Assembly (NCBI GenBank): GCA_021234155.1
Contig: JAJEKV010000039.1
Span: forward strand, 2,110,001-2,174,000
Source of the DNA: Isoetes taiwanensis
Lineage: Eukaryota; Streptophyta; Lycopodiopsida; Isoetales; Isoetaceae
Reading direction: 5' to 3'
DNA: 64,000 nt
In this document: in pieces, positions 57,058 through 64,000 of the stretch
Layout: each line of letters begins with the position of its first letter
How positions within the stretch are numbered: position 1 is the stretch's first letter
Position numbers and translations under genes: made by a program
The notes under the pieces: model-generated
What the model was told of the DNA's origin: nothing
What the model saw: only the letters and a program-made list of their open reading frames with translations
The model's database searches: none

Positions 57058-57503
57058 TCACAGGCCGAGAATGCGAGAGACAATGAGGCGTTCCTCAATA
57101 CTAGGCAAAATGTAGCGATCATGAGATGACGCTGAATGCCAATGGCCATGGGAGCGAAGCACATCAAAAGAGACTGCAGCTGCAGAGGCCATTGTCCCTC
57201 CTCCTCCCCACCCCCTCCCCCTCCCCCCCGAGCAATGTTCCGCATGAGTGCCAAAACGATGGGGAACTAGACCAAAGGGATGCAAGCACTCGAACTATCG
57301 AGAATGCACTAGACAAGGCATGACAAGAGGATAAAGAGGATCGAAATAATGGCCCACCCTTAGGAGGATCAATGACATGGAACGAACAAGCGAAGAACAA
57401 GTGCTGGAATAGGTGAACATGGCAAAATGCCAAACCAATATGGGCAATTAAGACCTCCTGGCCAGCCACAATCTGGTCACATTTAGACTTTCGTATTGCC
57501 AGG
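57058..57503 (-). pseudogene. DIRS-like tyrosine recombinase, C-terminal part (decayed)
   Basis: Read on the minus strand from the copia target site, this continues the recombinase begun at 63283-63010. It shows LAIRKSKCDQIVAGQEVLIA (the beta-hairpin Lys region of DIRS/Ngaro recombinases). In a shifted frame it ends with TMASAAAVSFDVLRSHGHWH and DRYILPSIEERLIVSRILGL. Trp and the catalytic Tyr of box II are present. Several Arg positions, including the HxxR arginine, read His. Stops and frameshifts in the middle make it inactive. Confidence 0.7.
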
Positions 57504-58138
57504 TGTTGGAAATTCATTGTATAACTACTGCTGCATAACCACTGCTTCTATGGAGCGGTCTCATCTGCATAGGATGAACTCAAACAGGTTGCACAATGTG
57601 GTGTAAGTTTTCTTAGACCTAATGGTATAACTCATTTCTTATGGTTTGAAAAATAAGTTTCAATTGTTGAAACCATTGATTTTATGGTCAAAGGGTCAAA
57701 GGGCCCGTTTATGCATCTAGGCCTGTGGGATAATTCAAAGGAAGAAATCTCTGAACGGTGGAGTCTATCTAATCCGGAAATTATGCCATGGCGGTCGATT
57801 TTCCAAAGATATAATGCTTGCTAATCTGTGCTTGGTGGTGTAGAGAGCAGAACGAAATCGTTCATAGACGATTTGGCTGGCTGTAGCGATCAGACTATTT
57901 GTGGCAAGATCGAGGCTATTTTACTGCAGTGAGTTATTATGAATGACCATTGAAACTATATGTTCTTTGGTATTACTTGAACCATTATTTGCTTAAACTA
58001 AGAGGTTCATAAGTTTGGATTTACCTCTATAATGTTTAATGGTTAAAGTTGTGTTGGTGTTTGAATAAAGGAAGAAGGTTGATTCAATATTTCTTCTTGA
58101 AGTAAGTAAGTTGTGTTAACAAGTGTTTGAATTTCTCA
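57504..58138 (+). repeat. 5' LTR of the copia element
   Basis: It runs from TGTTGGAAATTC to AATTTCTCA. By eye it differs from the 3' LTR at about nine substitutions plus one small indel cluster, mostly transitions, which suggests a fairly young insertion. Confidence 0.95.
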
Positions 58139-58140
58139 TC

Positions 58141-58152
58141 TGGTATCAGAGC
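58141..58152 (+). other. Primer binding site, initiator tRNA-Met
   Basis: TGGTATCAGAGC, two bases after the 5' LTR, is the usual plant copia site complementary to the 3' end of initiator tRNA-Met. Confidence 0.95.
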
Positions 58153-58173
58153 ACAGGTGATTGATTGCAGAAA

Positions 58174-59478
58174 ATGTCAAGTCGATTTGGTGCTGGCCTT
58201 TTGGCTACTGTTGAAGTTTATAAAGGGGGACCTGGCTTCCAGATTTGGAAAGATGCTGTGAAGCATGTATTAGAGGTTGAAGACTTATGGGATCTTGTTG
58301 ATCCTGCTGTTGTTGTCACTGATGCAGGTGTTGCTAGACCTGCTGCAAGTACAAGTGCTACTGTTGCTGCAAAAGGAAAAGAAGGAGAGGGAGATACTAG
58401 TAGTGCTGAAGATGTTACTTCTGTTGAGAGCAGTGGAGCAAAGGCTCGTTCCAGCATGGCAAAAATTAAAGAGGCTCAAGGGATCATTGCCTGTAAGGTT
58501 AGTCCTACAATTAGGCTAAAGTTAAGAAACAAGAGCCCTAAGGAAATGTGGATGTTTATGCTCAAGCATTATGAAGAAAAGACCTCTTCCCAAATAGATT
58601 TGTTGGATAAAGAATTAAGGAACCTTAAGCTGCATGAAGAGGATGATGTGTCAGACTTTTTTAATAAGTTTGCTAACATAATAGCTGACCTAGGAGGAGC
58701 TGGAGTAGAATTGCCTGAAAGGTATCAGGTGTTAGCCATTGCAAGAGCTGTTATGGACAATGAACAATTGGGATTGTTCATTAGAAATGTTGCCAAAAAC
58801 AGGGATGAGGCTGAAACTATCATTAGGACTGAGATTGAACAAAAAAAGGTAACTAAAGATGTTGAAGAAGAAACTGAAATTTTATATGCTGGTAGTAAAA
58901 GACAAGACAAACTCACTTGTTATTACTGTCATGAATCTGGTCACATCAAAAGCAATTGTCCAAAACTTAAGAAAAATGAGTTCTTTTGCTACACTTGTGG
59001 TGGTCAAGGGCATTTAGCTTCTAAGTGTCCCACTCCTAAGGAGTTTGGAAGGGGAAGAGGCTCATCTAGTAGGGGAAGAAATGTAGCAAGGGGTCGAGGA
59101 GGAGGAAGGAGATCTGCAGGAGCATTTATAACTCAAGAGCATGAAGAAGGATCAAAAACTATAGATGAAGATGAGGTAAATTTGTTAAATTCAGTTCTTG
59201 AGGGTAAGGCAAATACTAACAAATTATCTCATGCTCTTGTAGTTGATAGTGGAGCTGAAAGATCAGTAGTCCACTCTGCTGAAATGCTTAAGGATTTAGA
59301 ACAAGGAGAATCTAGGAGTGTTCAAGTAGGAAATATAGCCTTGCAAAGGATTGAAGGGAGAGGATTGCTACAGTTATGGGATTTGCAAGGAAATTTAGTG
59401 GATATTAAAAATGTTTTGTGTGTACCTGGAATTATCAAAAACTTAATTTCTGTTAGTCAGTTGGTTGACTTGGGATAA
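58174..59478 (+). CDS. Copia Gag and protease, ended by an in-frame stop
   Basis: This encodes 434 aa from the first ATG in frame. The N-terminal two thirds are a copia-type Gag (UBN2-like; MWMFMLKHYEEKTSSQIDLL). Two CCHC zinc knuckles follow at about residues 249-262 (CYYCHESGHIKSNC) and 272-285 (CYTCGGQGHLASKC). Then come an Arg/Gly-rich stretch and the aspartic protease with DSGAERSVVHS at about residue 358. The frame stops at TAA (59476-59478) right after ISVSQLVDLG, where intact elements read on into GAG-pre-integrase. The same frame continues to 59718 past the stop, which points to a nonsense mutation and not a designed gag end, although readthrough cannot be excluded. Confidence 0.85.
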   Translation: MSSRFGAGLLATVEVYKGGPGFQIWKDAVKHVLEVEDLWDLVDPAVVVTDAGVARPAASTSATVAAKGKEGEGDTSSAEDVTSVESSGAKARSSMAKIKEAQGIIACKVSPTIRLKLRNKSPKEMWMFMLKHYEEKTSSQIDLLDKELRNLKLHEEDDVSDFFNKFANIIADLGGAGVELPERYQVLAIARAVMDNEQLGLFIRNVAKNRDEAETIIRTEIEQKKVTKDVEEETEILYAGSKRQDKLTCYYCHESGHIKSNCPKLKKNEFFCYTCGGQGHLASKCPTPKEFGRGRGSSSRGRNVARGRGGGRRSAGAFITQEHEEGSKTIDEDEVNLLNSVLEGKANTNKLSHALVVDSGAERSVVHSAEMLKDLEQGESRSVQVGNIALQRIEGRGLLQLWDLQGNLVDIKNVLCVPGIIKNLISVSQLVDLG

Positions 59479-59718
59479 AGAGTTGTATTTGATGATACTG
59501 GATGTAATATTTGGTTGAATAATGAAATCAAGTTTCATGCCAAACATGTTGGTAGACTGTTTCAACTAGAACATGAAAGTGATTGCAAAATATTGATGCT
59601 TTCTGATTTTGAATTATGGCATAATCGATTGGCTCACACACACTCAAATAATCTGAAGTTGTTAGCTAAGAAAGGCCTTATTAAATATGAAAGTGGAGAA
59701 AAAGGACATTATTTGTGA
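59479..59718 (+). pseudogene. Copia GAG-pre-integrase segment after the stop
   Basis: It continues the Gag/protease frame with WHNRLAHTHSNNLKLLAKKG, the HxxxH half of the HHCC zinc motif. The CxxC half (CEGC) lies in the next frame. The switch is at the A5 run near 59697, a +1 shift. Confidence 0.8.
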
Positions 59719-61891
59719 AGGATGTATGTTGGGCAAACTACATAGACTACCATTTCACAAATCAAATAAGAAAACTAAAGAGATGCTTGGGTTGGTTCAC
59801 ATTGATTTGTGTGGACCATTGAATGTCAGAGGCAGAACCAACAAAAGGTATTTCATCACATTTATTGATGATTATACTAGGAAATGTAAATGCTATCTGC
59901 TGCACAATAAAGCTCAAGCATTGGCAGCCTTCAAACAATATGTAGCAGAATGTGAAAGACAAACAGGGAAGAAACTAAAATGCATAAGGTCAGATAGAGG
60001 AGGAGAATATCTTTCAGCCAAATTTAAAGGTTTTTGTGTTGCTAATGGCATTAGGAGGCAGCTGACTTGTAGGTACAGTCCCCAACAAAATGGGGTGGCA
60101 GAAAGAAGGAACAGAACTTTAATGAATGCAGTTAGATCAATGATTAAGAATAGTGGATTACCCAACTATTTGTGGGAGGAAGCTCTGCTAACTGCTAACA
60201 TCATACAAAACAAACTTCCCTCTTCAAGTTTGCAAGGAAATATTCCTGATTTAATGTGGTATAGAGAAAATTCAGAAATTAGTTATGAAAAGTTCAAGGT
60301 TTATGGATGTCTGGCTTATGTGCATAAATCTGATGAGCTAAGGAAAAAACTTGATGATAAGGCTGAAATTGGTTTCTTAGTAGGCTATGACAGTCACTCT
60401 AAGGGTTACAGGATCTTCACTCCAGAAAATAAAAATATAATCATTAGCAGGGATGTAATATTTTGTGAAGATGTTCTCTATAATCAAAGGCATCAAATCA
60501 CAAAGGAAATTACAGTTAACAAGCCTTCAAACTTAACAACAGATCAATTTGATGATGAAGAGGAGGAGGAGAGCAATGGAGAAAAGAAAGTAGTTGAAGA
60601 TGTAACTCAAGCTCATAGGGCAGAAACTGAACCTGTGGAGCATGAAATGACTGAAGCTGATAAACCACCAGAGAAAAAGATAAGAAAGAGAAGAACTGAA
60701 GCACAAAGGCTTCAAGATGAGATCCAATTTGACAAAGAAGCTTATGGAAGGACTGAGTTAGGTGGAAGTAAAAGGCTAGAACAAGTGCAAGAAACAGATG
60801 AGATTGAACAAATTATGGCAATATTAGAAGATGTTGAGATACCCAGAACAGTTGAGCAGGCCTTAGAAAGTGTCAATGCAAAAGAGTGGAAAAATGCTAT
60901 GAATGATGAGTTGAACTCCTTTGTGGAAACTCATACCTATGATGTTGTAAAACAACCTTTTGGGCAGAATATAATTGGTAGCAAATGGATCTTTAAAATT
61001 AAGACAAATACAGATGGTTCTCAAAAATATAAAGCTCGACTGGTGGCCCAAGGATTTACTCAAAAACAAGGCCAAGACTATGATGAAACTTACTCTCCCA
61101 TAGTTAAACTTACAAGCATAAGGGTTCTTTTAAGTTTGGCAAATGCTCTAGATTGTGAAATACATCACATGGATGTAAAGACTGCTTTTTTGAATGCTGT
61201 ACTAGAGGAAGATATATTCATGAAACAGGCACATGGTTTTGAGCAAGGGGAAAACTTGGTTTGGAAGTTAAACAGGGCAGTATATGGACTAAAACAAGCT
61301 CCAAGAGAATGGTATCTTTGTATGGATACTTTTCTTAGGGAGCAAGGATTTGAAAAGCTTCAAAATGATGGCAATTTATACAGGTACAAAATAGAAAATG
61401 ATTTTTGCATTATAGCTCTGTATGTAGATGATTGCATCATGATGGCAAACTCCATGAAAGTGTTAAATGCTTGCAAGAATATTCTGAAACACAGGTTTAA
61501 AATGACTGATTTAGGCTCTCTACAAAAATTTTTGGGCATTGAAGTTGTAAGGAACAGGAAAAAAAAAATACTCAAGTTGAAGCAAAGAGGTCACATAGAG
61601 AACATGTTAAGAAAATTTAATATGGAGGATGCTGGTACTGTCAAAACTCCAATAGTACCAGGTCACAGTTTGACTGATAATATTGACGCAGATGGAGCAG
61701 AACTTAAGTATATGGAACAAGTGCCATATCGTGCTTTAATAGGTTGTCTTCTGTACTTAAGCAACAATACCAGGCCTGACATATGTTATGCAGTCAATAT
61801 ACTCAGTAGAAGATGTAGCAATCCCTGCAAAATACATTGGCTGGCAGCAAAAAGGGTGTTGAAATACTTGAAAGGAACACAAAACATTTGA
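59690..61891 (+). CDS. Copia Pol: integrase and reverse transcriptase
   Basis: This is an open frame of over 730 codons. It begins with ICEGCMLGK (CxxC of the integrase zinc motif). The integrase core follows, with Asp in VHIDLCGPL, Asp in SDRGGEYLS and Glu in PQQNGVAERRNRTL (DD35E). An acidic linker precedes the RT: WKNAMNDELNSF, GSKWIFKIKTNTDGSQKYKA, the fingers/palm, YGLKQAPREW and the catalytic YVDD at 61421-61432. The frame is lost after LKYLKGTQNI, at the start of the RNase H linker. The first Met is arbitrary, since in the family this is one Gag-Pol polyprotein. Confidence 0.9.
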   Translation, partial: KVEKKDIICEGCMLGKLHRLPFHKSNKKTKEMLGLVHIDLCGPLNVRGRTNKRYFITFIDDYTRKCKCYLLHNKAQALAAFKQYVAECERQTGKKLKCIRSDRGGEYLSAKFKGFCVANGIRRQLTCRYSPQQNGVAERRNRTLMNAVRSMIKNSGLPNYLWEEALLTANIIQNKLPSSSLQGNIPDLMWYRENSEISYEKFKVYGCLAYVHKSDELRKKLDDKAEIGFLVGYDSHSKGYRIFTPENKNIIISRDVIFCEDVLYNQRHQITKEITVNKPSNLTTDQFDDEEEEESNGEKKVVEDVTQAHRAETEPVEHEMTEADKPPEKKIRKRRTEAQRLQDEIQFDKEAYGRTELGGSKRLEQVQETDEIEQIMAILEDVEIPRTVEQALESVNAKEWKNAMNDELNSFVETHTYDVVKQPFGQNIIGSKWIFKIKTNTDGSQKYKARLVAQGFTQKQGQDYDETYSPIVKLTSIRVLLSLANALDCEIHHMDVKTAFLNAVLEEDIFMKQAHGFEQGENLVWKLNRAVYGLKQAPREWYLCMDTFLREQGFEKLQNDGNLYRYKIENDFCIIALYVDDCIMMANSMKVLNACKNILKHRFKMTDLGSLQKFLGIEVVRNRKKKILKLKQRGHIENMLRKFNMEDAGTVKTPIVPGHSLTDNIDADGAELKYMEQVPYRALIGCLLYLSNNTRPDICYAVNILSRRCSNPCKIHWLAAKRVLKYLKGTQNI

Positions 61892-61907
61892 TGGTGATAA
61901 TCTACAA

Positions 61908-62378
61908 ATGCATGCTTATTCAGATGCTGACTGGGCAGGGGATCAAACAGAAAGAAGGTCTACAACAGGCTACGTAATTTATCTTGCAGGTGGTGCCATC
62001 GCATGGAGAACCAAAAAACAGTCAGCAATTGCTTTATCTTCAGCTGAAGCTGAATATGCAGCCTCATGTCTTTTGTCCAGAGAAATAATCTGGCTTAGGA
62101 GATTGTTGGAGGAGCTAAATGTCAAACAGGTTGATCCTACTGTCATTTTCTCAGATAGCCAAAGTTGTATAGCAATTGTTAAAAATCCTGTTGAACATGA
62201 AAGAACAAAACATATAGAGTTGATATCAGAGATCAAGCTACCAGAGGAAATATTCAAATGAGATATGTAGGTACAGAGAACCAAATTGCAGATATTTTTA
62301 CCAAAGGGCTTGCTGAAAGCAAATTTACAAAATTTCAAAGGGGTTTGAAAGTGCATTATTTATGCAATGAAGGAGGAG
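61908..62378 (+). pseudogene. Copia RNase H with two frame breaks
   Basis: One frame (61908-62261) reads MHAYSDADWAGDQTERRSTT, the Asp-containing start of copia RNase H, then ALSSAEAEY (catalytic Glu) and IFSDSQSCIAIVKNP. After HERTKHIE the frame shifts. The remaining end, QMRYVGTENQIADIFTKGL, is in another frame and runs to the 3' LTR. A purine tract AAGGAGGAG lies directly before the LTR. Confidence 0.85.
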
Positions 62379-63009
62379 TGTTGGAAATTCATTGCATAAC
62401 TACTGCTACATAATCACTGCTTCTATGGAGCGGTCTCATCTGCATAGGATGAACTCAAACAGGTTGCACAATGTGGTGTTTTATTAGCCCTAATGGTATA
62501 ACTCATTTCTTATGGTTTGAAAAATAAGTTTCAATTGTCGAAACCATTGATTTTATGGTCAAAGGGTCAAAGGGCCCGTTTATGCATCTAGGCCTGTGGG
62601 ATAATTCGAAGGAAGAAATCTCTGAACGGTGGAGTCTATCTAATCCAGAAATTATGCCATGGCGGTCGATTTTCCAAAGATATAATGCTTGCTAATCTGC
62701 GCTTGGTGGTGTAGAGAGCAGAACGAAGTCGTTCATAGACGATTTGGCTGGCTGTAGCGATCAGACTATTTGTGGGAAGATCGAGGCTATTTTACTGCAG
62801 TGAGTTATTATGAATGACCATTGAAACTATATGTTCTTTGGTATTACTTGAACCATTATTTGCTTAAACTAAGAGGTTCATAAGTTTGGATTTACCTCTA
62901 TAATGTTTAATGGTTAAAGTTGTGTTGGTGTTTGAATAAAGGAAGAAGGTTGATTCAATATTTCTTCTTGAAGTAAGTAAGTTGTGTTAACAAGTGTTTG
63001 AATTTCTCA
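62379..63009 (+). repeat. 3' LTR of the copia element
   Basis: TGTTGGAAATTC to AATTTCTCA, about 98 percent alike to the 5' LTR by eye. It is preceded by the polypurine tract and followed by the CCAGG target duplication. Confidence 0.95.
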
Positions 63010-63283
63010 CCAGGCAGACATGATCCGGAAAAAAGGTCAGATCCTACCAACTCAATTGGAGGGCCTCAGAAATACGGAGAAAACCGGCAAAACGCAAGGC
63101 GAGTAGTGAGGCTTTTATCAAATCCCGCCACTCTGCATGGGTCGTGGAAAAAGACAGAATAACCAGACGAACGTGAGCAACAGTGAGGGGCAACCGAGGC
63201 TGAAATGCTGGCTGAAGCCGAGGAGCAGACTGGCGGACCAATGATGGCAAAGGATTCGAGCAGGAAGAAGGGATGTTAATCAA
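63010..63283 (-). pseudogene. DIRS-like tyrosine recombinase, N-terminal part
   Basis: The minus-strand frame reads LIKASLLALRFAGFLRISEA then LQLSW and carries box I of tyrosine recombinases with the catalytic Arg in FLRISE. A TAG (Trp-to-stop type) follows. The same frame runs to the target site of the copia insertion and is continued in phase at 57503. The recombinase gene was therefore already at this place when the copia element landed. Confidence 0.75.
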
Positions 63284-63763
63284 ACTGTGGAAAAAGACAT
63301 TGCAGCGAAAACACTACCCACCGAGAATAGGCTTTGGCGAGAAGACACTGAAGAGGCGAAGAAGGCCGCTACATGGATGGATGAAGCAGGAAGGAAAGGG
63401 ACACTTTGTGACATGCACCAAGACCGAAACTGCTGTCAGGCAGAGGCATATGCAAGCAGGGTAGAAGCAGTACGGGATTGAAGGATGGACGTGAGGATAG
63501 GAGCCACGAAAATAGGGAGACTGCAGAATAATGTGATAAAACATTTGAAAAAACAGAATAGAGCAATAGAATCAGAACCGAGCAATATCACCAACCTTCA
63601 TTCAAATACGTAGCGTAGAGCAAATAAAGCCACATTCACTAGTGAGTCGTGAGATGGACGGGAGCAAAGCCCGAGAAAATTCATGAAAAAATAATGCATC
63701 TACAACAAATGGTTGCCAGGAGTTCATGTCAGAAGCGACCGACGGCCACCAAAGTGTGGAAGG
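63284..63763 (-). pseudogene. DIRS-like element, linker between RNase H and recombinase
   Basis: The minus strand shows frame-shifted fragments with the STLWWPSV tryptophan pair typical after the RNase H of DIRS elements and CPFPSCFIHPCSGL. No single open frame spans it. Plus-strand open frames here are shadows. Confidence 0.5.
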
Positions 63764-64000
63764 TTATGAAAAAACGACCGATGTCAGCCGAGCATGGCAT
63801 AGGCGAGCATGATGCAAAACAGCACGGACCAAGGAGGCAGGAGGGAAGCAAAAATTGTTTAACAAACGCCAATTGTAGGAAAAAGCATCAGGGGGAATCT
63901 GAAAAGGGTAAGCATCCTTGGTGTTAAACACGAGAAGTAAACCATTAGACGGGCTAGCAAAGTGATCGACATGGTAAGGGCCCCACCGAGACTCAATCAA
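63764..64000 (-). pseudogene. DIRS-like RT/RNase H end, cut by the window edge
   Basis: The minus-strand frame WGPYHVDHFASPSN, DAFSYNWRLLNNFCFPPASL and VRAVLHHARL matches the RNase H tail of DIRS/Ngaro elements (family pattern GPxxVDxFAS...N...DAFxxDW....FPPxxLIxRVL). It is open to the right edge. The reverse transcriptase should lie beyond 64000. Confidence 0.65.

Larger units (their letters stand above)
57499..63014 (+). mobile_element. Ty1/copia LTR retrotransposon, full length but mutated
   Basis: The element spans 57504-63009 and is flanked by the 5-bp target duplication CCAGG (57499-57503 and 63010-63014). It has LTRs of 635 and 631 bp, a PBS complementary to initiator tRNA-Met, gag, protease, integrase, RT and RNase H in copia order, and a purine tract before the 3' LTR. 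One in-frame stop and three frameshifts break the polyprotein, so it could move only if helped in trans. Confidence 0.95.

Noticed and set aside
58218-58457. Minus-strand and alternate-frame ORFs over copia gag
   Set aside because: They overlap a well-supported gag gene on the plus strand and show only its reversed composition.
63273-63481. Plus-strand frames of 63-64 codons
   Set aside because: They are shadows of the minus-strand DIRS-like coding region.

Overview
The window looks like nuclear DNA of a land plant. Genes carry spliceosomal introns, one is a plant-type mitochondrial ATP synthase gamma subunit, and there are three pentatricopeptide-repeat (PPR) gene remnants of the plant PLS/E class. 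There is also a Ty1/copia retrotransposon with an initiator-tRNA-Met primer site and a DIRS-like tyrosine-recombinase element. Abundant PPR relics together with a DIRS-like element make a seed-free vascular plant such as a fern my best guess, but nothing fixes the species. All identifications come from reading the sequence and remembered family motifs; no search was run.

Layout. 0-6 kb: a broken receptor-like kinase (minus strand) flanked by copies of a 125-bp repeat, then an apparently intact nine-exon gene for mitochondrial ATP synthase gamma (2897-5589, 357 codons). 6-10 kb: mostly anonymous DNA with two coding-like exons on the minus strand. 10.6-32.6 kb: an island bounded by long inverted repeats. 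Its ends are arrays of a GAATCT-type motif recurring about once per helical turn. Inside are several copies of a repeat family with a tRNA-like Pol III box pair, boxes around ATCCTACGG, G-boxes, and strikingly regular heat-shock-element arrays (TTCnnGAAnnTTC). The unique core holds decayed pieces of PPR, YqgF-like and PP2C genes. 37-39 kb: a 29-bp tandem repeat, a 30-bp-spaced array of an 18-bp palindrome, and a well-bounded 703-bp hAT-type non-autonomous element (13-bp inverted termini, 8-bp target duplication) filled with 20 alternating-orientation hairpins. 41-47 kb: a PPR pseudogene and a five-exon gene that reads as the kinetochore protein SPC24. Its upstream region is duplicated 2.9 kb downstream.

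47-64 kb: tandemly decayed repeats, a 1,546-bp solo LTR with a 5-bp target duplication, an unidentified decayed multi-exon gene, and a full-length but mutated copia element (57504-63009). The copia element sits inside the recombinase gene of a DIRS-like element that continues past the right edge.

The likely working host genes are ATP synthase gamma and, with one splice-site question, SPC24. They share no pathway or operon. Most of the rest is mobile-element and duplication-derived sequence.
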